Shown piece by piece: positions 25,070 to 33,566 of a DNA stretch of 64,000 nucleotides; positions within the stretch are counted from its first letter, which is position 1, and every line of letters starts with the position of its first letter. The DNA comes from a virus: the IMG/VR virus record IMGVR_UViG_3300030329_004314, positions 1-64,000 of that record. One strand, 5' to 3'. The position numbers and the translations under genes are program-made. The notes below the pieces were generated by a model. It did no database searches. It had not been told where the DNA came from and was given only the letters and a program-made list of their open reading frames with translations.

Positions 25070-25855
25070 TCATTTTAATTTGATGTAGGATATCCATGTA
25101 TAATCTGACGCTTCATTTGCGTATATGTCAAAATCTTTCTTGCGATCTGTTAATAAAGGGTCTGCCGTAATGTCTAGGTACTGCTGCCTGCTGATTTTAG
25201 CCCATTTATAGCCACGATCAGAATCTACGGCAGAATAAATAGGAGGAAACTCATAGTATATCTCTATGTTGTCTTTCAGCCATTGTGCATCTTTTGTATT
25301 CAATAATAAGGACGACTTAGGAGAATATGACCTTTCGCCTTCACTCAAAGGCTCCATGTTGGCAACATTTCCATAAACCGGATGATAGCTATTACCTCTT
25401 CCATCGTGGTAGTTATCTTCGTACAGTATGTGTGTAAACCCATGATGTGCGGCTTGTTTTACTCTATCAAGACCATAGTGGTCATCAAAAAAGCATAGTG
25501 TCTTGCTTTTATCAACTGAGTCCCAATTGATATTGTTAAAATCTGTAGTTGTGTATTTTATGCGTGGCGATATATATTGTCGAACAAGAAGGTTTGGATC
25601 AATAGATATAATTTTTGCATTTGGACATGTAGTTTCTAGTAGCCAAGAACTTTGGCCTTTCCATATACCACTTTCAATAATGTATTCAGGTTGAAGCTGT
25701 CTACACAAGAACCATGTAGCAAACATATGGGAGGAAGACATTCCTCCTCCGTTATTACGAATCGGACGAGACGCATATACTCTCAAAAAATCTTCTAGGG
25801 AATCAATTAGGTTTTTGTTTTCCCACTGTACTTTTCCTATAGTCTCATACTTCAT
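25070..25855 (-). CDS. Rossmann-like protein, possible SAM-dependent methyltransferase
   Basis: 261 residues; AAGGGA precedes the ATG. YIIESGIWKGQSSWLLE (~56-72) and KIISIDPNL (~79-87) resemble SAM motifs I and II, and TLCFFDDHYGLDRV (~112-125) has the Asp-rich strand seen in CmcI-like enzymes. The C-terminal third, rich in Tyr and Asp, is not recognised. Similar proteins occur in surface-glycan clusters. Methyltransferase activity is plausible, but some residues of the standard motif are replaced. Confidence 0.5.
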   Translation of the reverse strand: MKYETIGKVQWENKNLIDSLEDFLRVYASRPIRNNGGGMSSSHMFATWFLCRQLQPEYIIESGIWKGQSSWLLETTCPNAKIISIDPNLLVRQYISPRIKYTTTDFNNINWDSVDKSKTLCFFDDHYGLDRVKQAAHHGFTHILYEDNYHDGRGNSYHPVYGNVANMEPLSEGERSYSPKSSLLLNTKDAQWLKDNIEIYYEFPPIYSAVDSDRGYKWAKISRQQYLDITADPLLTDRKKDFDIYANEASDYTWISYIKLK

Positions 25856-25879
25856 AGGATAATCCCTTACTTGATAGCA

Positions 25880-26710
25880 TTATTCAAAAACCAACTCAAC
25901 TTCTTGATGACACCCAACGATATTGCTAAAGTCCATCTTGTCTATATTTATTCTTTTTCCATCAATGTATTTATCATTTAGTTCTTTTAGTGATATTCCA
26001 TAAAATTCACCGCTTTGGTTTTCAGATGATCCAACAATGTTAATTGGCGTATTTACCAATACACTCTCCTTAAAGGAACACATTAGTGGAAAAAGCTGAG
26101 TTCCGACTGGAAACCTGCCTTCTAAAGAATTTGGAGTGTCATAACCATAAGAATCCAGTATTTCTATCATGTCAGACTTTCTGTAAACATGACCATCTAC
26201 AGAAAAAGGATACCCGAAGTTAGAAGAGGAGGGCAGCAAGTACCATTCCCAGCCCATAAATCTATCATGTATCCAAGCACAATTTTTGGGTGTCTCTGAT
26301 ATTGTCTTCTTATAGGGATTTTGAATATATGTGTTTTCTCCTAATCTAAGAGATAGACACATAGCTTGATCTATATTGAACAAATTTTCTATTTCTTCAT
26401 AGGAAGCCTCCATCTTCCTGTAGAGTATACTGTCATCTGTAAAGAAACAGAACAATTCATCCTGCTTTGTATGCTCCTTTAATATATACATAAGACTTTC
26501 TTTGAAACCGTATTCTGGCTTTTGTTCTTTGAACATCGTTGCCTGCGGCTTTTCTGACCTAAGAAGATTATATCCTCTTTGGAAAGAGTTATCGCTGGCA
26601 GTGAATAGAACATTTAAGTCAAATATGCCCGGAGCATTCTTATGTATACTCTCAATACAAGCCTGTAATTGGGCAGGCCTATCTTTAGAAAAGATTATTC
26701 CTGTTATCAT
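25880..26710 (-). CDS. GT-A glycosyltransferase-like protein
   Basis: 276 residues. ITGIIFSKDRPAQLQACIES opens a GT2-like fold and CFFTDDSILYRK (~86-97) holds a DD metal motif in the right place. Later parts (WIHDRFMGWEWYLLP, YPFSVDGHVYRK) are typical of a small group of GT-like proteins in LPS islands that recognise a long acceptor. Its first bases overlap the end of fcl by 26 bp. Probably a glycosyltransferase, donor unknown. Confidence 0.6.
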   Translation of the reverse strand: MITGIIFSKDRPAQLQACIESIHKNAPGIFDLNVLFTASDNSFQRGYNLLRSEKPQATMFKEQKPEYGFKESLMYILKEHTKQDELFCFFTDDSILYRKMEASYEEIENLFNIDQAMCLSLRLGENTYIQNPYKKTISETPKNCAWIHDRFMGWEWYLLPSSSNFGYPFSVDGHVYRKSDMIEILDSYGYDTPNSLEGRFPVGTQLFPLMCSFKESVLVNTPINIVGSSENQSGEFYGISLKELNDKYIDGKRINIDKMDFSNIVGCHQEVELVFE

Positions 26711-27626
26711 TAAACCACTCTATTGTGTCTTCCAGTCCTTCAGACAGTGAGGTCTCTGCCTCGAATCCAAATTCCTTAGCTCTACTAGTATCTAAACATC
26801 TTCTAGGCTGGCCATCTGGTTTGGATGTATCCCAGACAATCTCACCAGTGTAACCCATTTTTTCAGATATAAGGGCAACTAAATCTCTTATAGTTATCTC
26901 TTTTCCTGTACCAATATTAACAGGCTGTGGATCATTGTGTTGTTCCATAGCAGCAACTATAGCTTCCGCACAGTCTTCAACAAACAAAAACTCTCTACTT
27001 GCAGATCCACTTCCCCATACAACAACTTCTTTTTTGTTGCTCTTTATGGCTTCGTCAAACTTTAAAATTAAAGCAGGAATAACATGACTAATTGCTGGAT
27101 CAAAGTTATCATTTGGCCCATACATATTTACTGGTATTAAGTTTACTCCATTAAAACCATATTGTTCTTTGTAGGAAATTATCATTTGCATCAATGCTTT
27201 TTTTGCTATTCCATAAGGAGCATTTGTTTCCTCTGGATAACCATTCCATATTTCTTCTTCTTTAAACGGCACAGGAGTAAACTTTGGATAAGCACAGACC
27301 GTTCCAATCATCACGAATTTTTTTAGATCATAATGCCTTGCTGTTTCGATAACATTCATTCCCATAGCCAAGTTGTCATGAATGAATTTTCCGGGATTTT
27401 CTTTATTTGCCCCAATCCCTCCGACCTTAGCTGCTAGATGAAGTACAACTTTTGGATTAAACATATCAAAAACTCCCGCACACAAGACTGGATCAGTCAA
27501 ATCATAGACAGAACCTACGGGAAATATTTTTTTGTATCCTTTAAACTTGAGTTCTTGAAGAACTGACTTTCCTAAAAATCCAGTTGCTCCAGTTAGCAAG
27601 ATGCTATCGTCTTTATTTATTTCCAT
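26685..27626 (-). CDS. fcl: GDP-L-fucose synthase
   Basis: 313 residues, the normal length. NADP site LTGATGFLGKSV (11-22), HLAAKVGGIGANKENP (~63-78), the GTVCAYPKFTPVPFKEEE region (~108-125) and catalytic Y138-x3-K142 in APYGIAKK are the Fcl/WcaG landmarks. The usual GSSCIYP is here GTVCAYP: the reactive Cys is kept but the Ser position is changed. It turns GDP-4-keto-6-deoxymannose into GDP-fucose. No GDP-mannose 4,6-dehydratase is seen in the window, so that precursor must come from the host or another phage region. Confidence 0.88.
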   Translation of the reverse strand: MEINKDDSILLTGATGFLGKSVLQELKFKGYKKIFPVGSVYDLTDPVLCAGVFDMFNPKVVLHLAAKVGGIGANKENPGKFIHDNLAMGMNVIETARHYDLKKFVMIGTVCAYPKFTPVPFKEEEIWNGYPEETNAPYGIAKKALMQMIISYKEQYGFNGVNLIPVNMYGPNDNFDPAISHVIPALILKFDEAIKSNKKEVVVWGSGSASREFLFVEDCAEAIVAAMEQHNDPQPVNIGTGKEITIRDLVALISEKMGYTGEIVWDTSKPDGQPRRCLDTSRAKEFGFEAETSLSEGLEDTIEWFNDNRNNLF

Positions 27627-28641
27627 TTAAAATCTCCAAACATTTTTCCGCTTCTTCTTTGTATTGTAAGTGACGTAGCAGACTATTTATCCTGTGGCAA
27701 TATGTATGTTCTTTCATGACAGTCTCATAACAAGCCTCTGCATGAGACTTTCTTAAATTAGGACTATCAATAAAATATTCTATCATCTTGATAAATTCAT
27801 TTTCGTCTCTTGCGACTGGCATCTCATTCTTTGTGAATACATCTTCTACAAGAGAGTCTATATGATCGGAGATACAAAAAGACTTGCAAGCAGAAATTTT
27901 GAAAACTCTTTCATTAACTTCAAATCCAAACTTATTTGCGTGAGGCTCGCTTACATTTGGGCATATCTTAGAAGAACAGAATAATTTTCTTACGGTGTCA
28001 TCATCTGTTACACCGCAATATTGTGGTATTCCCCATCCAGTACCAAATACTTTCATTCTATATTTACCAACCGGATTAGTAAGTGGGAATAGATACTTAG
28101 ATAAATTTTGACCTTTATAAGACCAGTAGCCACCAACAAATGAAATATCACACTCAAGTTTTTCATCAGGATAGTCTGGGTAGTACACAAAGTGATCTGC
28201 TGCTGGCTGCATAGGAATAACATTTATTCCACTATCAATCCAAGAAAGCATAGTGTCATGTATTCTTTTAGGATGATAAAAATTGAACAGGGAGAGCCTG
28301 TCGCCTATTAGTTGAGAAAGCTTGTAAGCACTTTCTTTTTCTTTCTGATCAGCAATACCAATTGGGTATTTTTTAATATCTATTATGTCGTCGTAAGGCC
28401 CCCAATTATTTGCTTTCAATACTGCCTTAGTATTATTTATAGCTAAACATTTCGCTGTAGCCCTATCTAAATCATAGGTCGTACCTATAAAAATATCTGG
28501 CTTAAACTCATCGAAACAATCAAAGATAGGCTTTGTACCATCCCACCATGCCCAGTCCCATCCAATAGACGTAAATACATTCTTCCACCCAGAAATAATG
28601 TGGTGTAAAGCAGATGGAAATGTTTTAGACAATACTCTCAT
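27613..28641 (-). CDS. GT-B glycosyltransferase (CgeB/Glyco_trans_1_2-like)
   Basis: 342 residues. The N-terminal Rossmann half carries DEFKPDIFIGTTYDL (~46-60); the C-terminal half has the CgeB-like DISFVGGYW (~165-173), FGTGWG, PNVSEPHANKFGFEVNERVFKI region split over a helix (~228-250) and SACKSFCISDH. It resembles spore-coat CgeB-type transferases seen in LPS clusters. Likely a GT-B enzyme with an NDP-sugar donor. It overlaps fcl by 14 bp and is ATGA-coupled to the nucleotidyltransferase gene upstream. Confidence 0.7.
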   Translation of the reverse strand: MRVLSKTFPSALHHIISGWKNVFTSIGWDWAWWDGTKPIFDCFDEFKPDIFIGTTYDLDRATAKCLAINNTKAVLKANNWGPYDDIIDIKKYPIGIADQKEKESAYKLSQLIGDRLSLFNFYHPKRIHDTMLSWIDSGINVIPMQPAADHFVYYPDYPDEKLECDISFVGGYWSYKGQNLSKYLFPLTNPVGKYRMKVFGTGWGIPQYCGVTDDDTVRKLFCSSKICPNVSEPHANKFGFEVNERVFKISACKSFCISDHIDSLVEDVFTKNEMPVARDENEFIKMIEYFIDSPNLRKSHAEACYETVMKEHTYCHRINSLLRHLQYKEEAEKCLEILNGNK

Positions 28642-29384
28642 ATTAACTTTATATTCATATTTAGTGTCTGTAAGTCTTTAGGAGAATCTATTTCAAAAAT
28701 TCTCATACCATTGGGTTCAGATCCAGCAAACCTTCCCCCTTCTTCTATTACTTTATTTATTGCTTCGTATCCAAACCATTTTTCATGATTGTCTTGTATA
28801 GTTATATCTTCTAGATATGTCAATTCCCTGCCATGAAGATATGCTATCTGACACCATTTGTGTTTTAATCCAAAGGACAGGTTCGTCACCACGTTGTCAT
28901 CAGACAAGAGAAGCCCAACCTCCTCATCTTTAAAAAAACCTTTTGTATCGACGACTAACTTTGATACTCCATCGTGAATACCTTTGATAGCTTTGTAATT
29001 AAAGACTAAGTCTCCATACATCAACAACACATTTTTTCTGTTGCAAACTTGTAAGCCAATGCCAATGCTTCGGCATACATTGTTATTTTCATAATCAAAG
29101 TTGTATACAAGTTTTACCGGATATCTTCTTCTTATCTTTTCTCTTACTAGGTTTGCACCAAATCCCACTACGACAATTATTTCACTTTGAGGATAATATT
29201 TATGTATTAGCTTTATTTGTCTCTCAATTATTGAGCTATCTTTAATATGTATCAAAGACTTTGGCCCATGAGACTTCATCCTTCTTCCTATTCCAGCAGC
29301 AGGTATAACGACAGACAGATCTTCTCCCTTTTGATCTACCTGTTGCTCTTTTGCTTTGACTACATTTCTAGACGCTGCTGACAT
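28638..29384 (-). CDS. Sugar/choline-phosphate nucleotidyltransferase (LicC-like)
   Basis: 248 residues. After ~22 flexible residues comes the NTP-transferase loop VVIPAAGIGRRMKSHGPKSL (~25-44), then NVCRSIGIGL, the metal motif LMYGDLVF (~117-124) and the late YLEDITIQDNHEKW and FEIDSPKDL (second Mg Asp). This arrangement matches LicC/choline-phosphate cytidylyltransferase and N-acetylmuramate-1-P-type uridylyltransferases. It could activate phosphocholine, phosphoethanolamine or a sugar-1-phosphate to decorate the glycan. Substrate open. Confidence 0.75.
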   Translation of the reverse strand: MSAASRNVVKAKEQQVDQKGEDLSVVIPAAGIGRRMKSHGPKSLIHIKDSSIIERQIKLIHKYYPQSEIIVVVGFGANLVREKIRRRYPVKLVYNFDYENNNVCRSIGIGLQVCNRKNVLLMYGDLVFNYKAIKGIHDGVSKLVVDTKGFFKDEEVGLLLSDDNVVTNLSFGLKHKWCQIAYLHGRELTYLEDITIQDNHEKWFGYEAINKVIEEGGRFAGSEPNGMRIFEIDSPKDLQTLNMNIKLI

Positions 29385-29396
29385 TACGATTCCGCA

Positions 29397-30143
29397 TTAA
29401 GTTGATTGAGAGGATTCCTTTTGCAATCTAATTCTATCCCTTATCTTTTCCCAGTTTTTGTGCCATATTTCTGAAGGCACTGTATCTGATGCATTGAATC
29501 CTGTTACAGAATATGTTGACAACGGAACAGGTATATGTATAGCAACAAATTTACTTGTAATTCTTAGCCACAAGTCCCAGTCTTCGGCTGTCCTCATAGA
29601 CTCATCATAAAGACCAACTTGATCTAATGCCTTTTTATTTATAAGAGGAGTATTGGAGATGATGCACTCCTTCTCTATTTCCTCTCTACTGTATGGTCTT
29701 CTTAGTTCGAGCATCTGCGTATTATTCTCTATGTTTTGAATTAATACATCAGCATATACAAGACCTATGTTAGAAATGTCTTCTTTAATTATTTCTACAG
29801 ACATACTAATCTTATTTGGAAGATAAGTGTCATCTGCATCCAGCATGCAAAAGAAGTCAGTTTCATTCCAAAATTTTTGTATTGCTACATTCCTTGCGGC
29901 AGATGGGCCTGTAGGAAATGTATTGTATATAGCGTCTATACCTATCTCTTCAGACATTGATTCTATTTTTTGTTTAGAACCATCAGTAGATCCATCATCT
30001 ACTACGACAACACGTTTATTTCCATAGTCTTGATCTAGAACACTTTGAACTGCACGCTCAACATACATTTCGTGATTGTGACATGGAATTACAACTGTTA
30101 CGCTTGGAGTACTTGTTCCAGATTTCTTACCAAGTGTTTGCAT
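29397..30143 (-). CDS. Family 2 glycosyltransferase
   Basis: 248 residues; GGAG lies 8 bp before the ATG. Canonical GT2: VTVVIPCHNHEMYVERAVQS (15-34), VVVDDGSTDGSKQKI (~46-60), PSAARNVAIQ (~80-89) and the DxD motif FCMLDADDTYLP (~98-109); AEDWDLWLRI (~185-194) supplies the catalytic-base ED. All expected motifs are present, so it is probably active with inverting chemistry. Its first 46 bp overlap the end of the upstream gene in another frame. Confidence 0.87.
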   Translation of the reverse strand: MQTLGKKSGTSTPSVTVVIPCHNHEMYVERAVQSVLDQDYGNKRVVVVDDGSTDGSKQKIESMSEEIGIDAIYNTFPTGPSAARNVAIQKFWNETDFFCMLDADDTYLPNKISMSVEIIKEDISNIGLVYADVLIQNIENNTQMLELRRPYSREEIEKECIISNTPLINKKALDQVGLYDESMRTAEDWDLWLRITSKFVAIHIPVPLSTYSVTGFNASDTVPSEIWHKNWEKIRDRIRLQKESSQST

Positions 30144-30985
30144 CCTTGACTCTCCGAAATTCTCTTTATTTTGTCAATAAATAATTCTTCTCTTTCCTCT
30201 TCCGTGTCCAAATTTCCACCAGTCATTTTGTAGGCTTTCGTCTGGTACACGTCTCCATTTCCCTCATCTCCTTCTATGGCTAATATCTGTTCAAGATCAT
30301 CAACTATCGCTGTGTTTATTTTTGAGTAGAAATCTTTTATTGGTATATGTCCAGCATCAAATACGCTTATATAACCAAAGAAATTAGCATTAACCTTATT
30401 AGCGGCAATATTAACGCAAAGTCCTCTTGTTAGTGATTTATCATTTATATGTTCGATTGAAAAACTTATGTTAAATCTATTACAAAGTCTTTTTAATCCT
30501 ATTGGCTGTATAGAAGAATTGTTGTTGATAAATGTTACATGTTTAGGTTGAAGGTCTTGTTCTAATACAGATATCAATGTTTCTTCAACATCTTCCATAT
30601 CATTACTTTCGCTGATATAAATTATGCATTTGAATTTTATTTTTGACTCTCTTCTTACTGCGAAGACTGGGTCTTTATGTACGTTGGCCCAGTCCTCGTT
30701 TCTCCAAAAAACACAATATCTGTCACGAATGACAAAGAACTCATTTCCTTGGTCATCATAGCAGTCATCAACAACGACACCCTTATCTTTGAACTTTTGT
30801 ATTCTTCCTAACTCACAAGAAGTTTGTGTGTTTTCCTCATAAACTGCGAAAATGCAATTTCTGCACACCGTCTCTGGCGTTTCGGCTTCAGGTGAGAGAT
30901 GAGATTCTTGCTTTAATGTTTTGTCTAAGAAAGCATCGGGCGGCTCTGCAAATTCATTGGAAAGACGATCATTATCTTCTGACAT
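30098..30985 (-). CDS. Cys-motif module fused to a degenerate GT-A-like domain
   Basis: 295 residues. Residues ~40-95 carry a Cys module: CRNCIFAVYE, SCELGRI, DDCYDD and IRDRYCVFWR, likely metal-binding or disulfide-bonded. From ~115 a GT2-like fold follows (FKCIIYISESNDMEDVEETLISV, split by a turn; GLCVNIAANKVNANFFGYISVFDAG), but the DxD is weak, so catalysis is doubtful. The start shares one base with the preceding stop (TAATG). It may act as a recognition or scaffolding partner for the GT2 encoded next to it. Function inferred from fold only. Confidence 0.5.
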   Translation of the reverse strand: MSEDNDRLSNEFAEPPDAFLDKTLKQESHLSPEAETPETVCRNCIFAVYEENTQTSCELGRIQKFKDKGVVVDDCYDDQGNEFFVIRDRYCVFWRNEDWANVHKDPVFAVRRESKIKFKCIIYISESNDMEDVEETLISVLEQDLQPKHVTFINNNSSIQPIGLKRLCNRFNISFSIEHINDKSLTRGLCVNIAANKVNANFFGYISVFDAGHIPIKDFYSKINTAIVDDLEQILAIEGDEGNGDVYQTKAYKMTGGNLDTEEEREELFIDKIKRISESQGCKHLVRNLEQVLQA

Positions 30986-31446
30986 TATGGTCTTTGTCCC
31001 TCTACTAATAACTTATGTTCAAAAGTCTGTTTTTTAATTATCTTTAACCCATGTGTTGACTCTAGATAATGAGCTAAACTAATTACAGTGATAGCGTTTT
31101 TTCTGATAAACGGTTCTTCTTCACCATATAGCATAGAATTTATGTCTGCTATACTAATGTCGTGTTCATAAAAAGACTTGCATATAGAATGTGAGTCAGC
31201 AGCACCAATAATTATTTTTCCACCATGTCTAAGTTTGCTGACCCAATGGTCTATTATACCTAACACTTCATTTTTACAGAAAAAATTTATAACATCTAAT
31301 GCTAATATTTCAGAAGCTTCTGCGTCGTCAATGAATTCTGTCAAGTCTGTCATGTTTCCATGATGACAACCTTCAGAAGCACCTAAATGGTTTACATTCA
31401 AATATCCACTGAGTGGTGCGCCTCCATATAATAAGTTAACCTTCAT
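30985..31446 (-). CDS. Small methyltransferase-like protein
   Basis: 153 residues. It lacks the N-terminal glycine-rich SAM loop of full methyltransferases but has the later core: ASEILALDVINFFCKNEVLG (~44-63) and VSKLRHGGKIIIGAADSHS (~69-87), then a Tyr-rich helix and KIIKKQTFEHKLLVEG. This matches short predicted SAM-dependent methyltransferases found beside GT4 genes in glycan clusters. It may be inactive or a partner protein. Overlaps the upstream transferase by 11 bp. Confidence 0.5.
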   Translation of the reverse strand: MKVNLLYGGAPLSGYLNVNHLGASEGCHHGNMTDLTEFIDDAEASEILALDVINFFCKNEVLGIIDHWVSKLRHGGKIIIGAADSHSICKSFYEHDISIADINSMLYGEEEPFIRKNAITVISLAHYLESTHGLKIIKKQTFEHKLLVEGQRP

Positions 31447-32461
31447 CTGATGCTTCCTCGAATAGTATATTCCAATTTGTTAAAAATTTGTCTAAAGAAA
31501 ATCTTTCTTCTATTGTTTTTCTCGCCGCTTCACCCATTTTTTTTGCTAAAGAATCATTTAAAAGAAGTTCTTGTGTGTACTGACGAAGATCCATTGGGTC
31601 ATTAGACAGAAATCCATTCACTCCATGTTCTATAATTTCTGGAATCATACAATTATTTGTAGAGACTATAGCACATCCGCAAGACATCGCCTCTAACATA
31701 GATGTAGGTATTGGTGATGCTGTAGACGTATTTAGATAAACTCTTGAGTTATCGTAAACAGAAGCCAGTTCTTTAGTATCAGTAGCAGGTTTTGATATTC
31801 CGGGATTGTCACCAATAACTTTGACGGGAACGACTTGATTATGAGGAAAGCCAGTAGCGGTTCTCCATAGCGTAAACCCACAGCACCAGTCTCTGTTAGC
31901 CCAATCATTAACAACTGACAGGGCAACCTTTTCCCTGTCTAATATATCTGTAGAGCATTTAAAAACATCCATATCAATTCCATGATGGATAACATGATAT
32001 GGGTTTTCCCACTCCCATGCTTGCCTATTGTATTCTGAAATATACACATTGTAGTCAGCAATCATCTTTTTGCTCTCTGTCAATGCATCTTGATGCAAGG
32101 GGTTTGCTGTAGTCGTAGTGGTATGTTCTATATTGATAAGAGAACAGCCTATCTGTCTGGCTAGATCTTGTCCTACCCAAAATTGTCCATACTTATTCTG
32201 ACTAAGGACAAGGTCTATATCTATGTACGAAGGAACTTCTATATTATCTGGATTAGAATATATGATATGGTAGTTGCTTGGAATTTCCGCATACTGTTCA
32301 TTCCAGTTTCCTTTTGTAAAGTCTTTTATTGCGAGAGAATAGAAGTTATGGCCTGTCTTACATAAGTTGCTTTCATATCTCTCATGAGTAGGAAAAGTTA
32401 TTATGTTTAGAGGTTCGCCTTTTTCTCTAGTCGCTTTTCTAAGTAATGTTCTTAATAGCAT
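31436..32461 (-). CDS. GT-B family 4 glycosyltransferase
   Basis: 341 residues. The acceptor half has LINIEHTTTTTANP (~108-121) and VYISEYNRQAWEW; VIHHGIDMDVFK (~157-168) is the hinge motif; the donor half carries STASPIPTSMLEAMSCGCAIVS (~245-266), the E-x7-E-type donor signature, and ENG-like EHGVNGFLS. These are the standard GT4 landmarks, so it likely uses a nucleotide sugar with retention. It overlaps the next transferase upstream by 23 bp. Confidence 0.82.
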   Translation of the reverse strand: MLLRTLLRKATREKGEPLNIITFPTHERYESNLCKTGHNFYSLAIKDFTKGNWNEQYAEIPSNYHIIYSNPDNIEVPSYIDIDLVLSQNKYGQFWVGQDLARQIGCSLINIEHTTTTTANPLHQDALTESKKMIADYNVYISEYNRQAWEWENPYHVIHHGIDMDVFKCSTDILDREKVALSVVNDWANRDWCCGFTLWRTATGFPHNQVVPVKVIGDNPGISKPATDTKELASVYDNSRVYLNTSTASPIPTSMLEAMSCGCAIVSTNNCMIPEIIEHGVNGFLSNDPMDLRQYTQELLLNDSLAKKMGEAARKTIEERFSLDKFLTNWNILFEEASDEG

Positions 32462-33566
32462 CTTTCATTTCTTTCCCAACATTGCTCAACGAAAAATCAT
32501 AAGCCCTATTAATTCCAGAATCAGACTTGCTTTTCCTTTTTTCATGATCTTTGTATGCTTCTCTCATGCATCTCATCAAGTCAAGAACATCAATGTTCCA
32601 CCAGTTCTCTCTGGCAGAAAACATTGAAGGAAGAGAGCTATTACTCATTCCAAAAACAGGTTCTTGATTATTCTTGACAAGCCATCCATTACTGTCGTCG
32701 ATAAATTCAGTCATCCCGCCTACATTATTAACGATAGGTGTATTTCCCATAGCCATTGCATCAAAAGCAGGCATGCACCATCCTTCACCAAAAGACGGCA
32801 TTACAAAACAGTCACATGTCTGATGAACAACCATCATCATTTCCTGACTAAGATTTTGACAGAGAATGAGTTCTTGCTTATAGTCATTTTTGTTTTTATA
32901 TATTTTAAGTTCTGTTTTAACTGTGTCACACATTTCCTGTACTTTTTGCGAGCATTCAGCGTCTGACATTCCCGAAAGATTCGCCTTTATTAACAGGTGT
33001 ACATTTTCAGAAGGAGCAAACTCTAAATGAAAAGCCTTGAGCAAAGCTACTAGATTTTTTCTTCGTGTTACTTCACCAACAAAGTAGAAAACAAAATTGT
33101 CTTTTAGTTCTGGTAACTGTTGATATAAGTTGTCATATTCTTTTTCATAAACAGAAGTGTCTACTGGAACATGAAACTTTCTAATTGGAATATTAACTCC
33201 ACTGGATTCAGAAACTTTTCTTGATTGAAAGTTTGCTACCCAAGCTTCATCTAAGAGATTTATCTTTTCTACCCATCCAGATCTTTTTATGCTACTAGTC
33301 TCAGTAAAATACAATCCGACGTTCTTCAACTTGCCGTGATATTCCATCTGGTAAGGAAGTATATTTTGAATTACTAATTCACATCCACTGATATCTTTCT
33401 TCTCAAGCTCAAGTATTCTTTCTGGAACATCTGCTTGGTTGTTATTCAGTTTTATATGTCTAGGAACAACATCAACATTTGCAGCATCCAAAGCTAGTAT
33501 GTAATTTTGGGCTGCGTTTCCCCACCCTGTTCCGTCTCTATAGACTCCAACAAATAAAGTTTTCAT
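32439..33566 (-). CDS. GT-B family 4 glycosyltransferase
   Basis: 375 residues. Starts with MKTLFVGVYRDGTGWGNAA (flexible G-rich acceptor loop); middle VYFTETSS-like (LYFTETSSIKRSGW), NFVFYFVGEVTRRKNLVALL (~133-152, donor Rossmann start) and CDCFVMPSFGEGWCMPAFDAMAMG (~240-263), the E-x7-E donor motif, followed by NNVGGMTEFID. It is a complete GT4. Coupled to the upstream 562-residue transferase by ATGA. Donor and acceptor unknown. Confidence 0.85.
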   Translation of the reverse strand: MKTLFVGVYRDGTGWGNAAQNYILALDAANVDVVPRHIKLNNNQADVPERILELEKKDISGCELVIQNILPYQMEYHGKLKNVGLYFTETSSIKRSGWVEKINLLDEAWVANFQSRKVSESSGVNIPIRKFHVPVDTSVYEKEYDNLYQQLPELKDNFVFYFVGEVTRRKNLVALLKAFHLEFAPSENVHLLIKANLSGMSDAECSQKVQEMCDTVKTELKIYKNKNDYKQELILCQNLSQEMMMVVHQTCDCFVMPSFGEGWCMPAFDAMAMGNTPIVNNVGGMTEFIDDSNGWLVKNNQEPVFGMSNSSLPSMFSARENWWNIDVLDLMRCMREAYKDHEKRKSKSDSGINRAYDFSLSNVGKEMKDAIKNIT

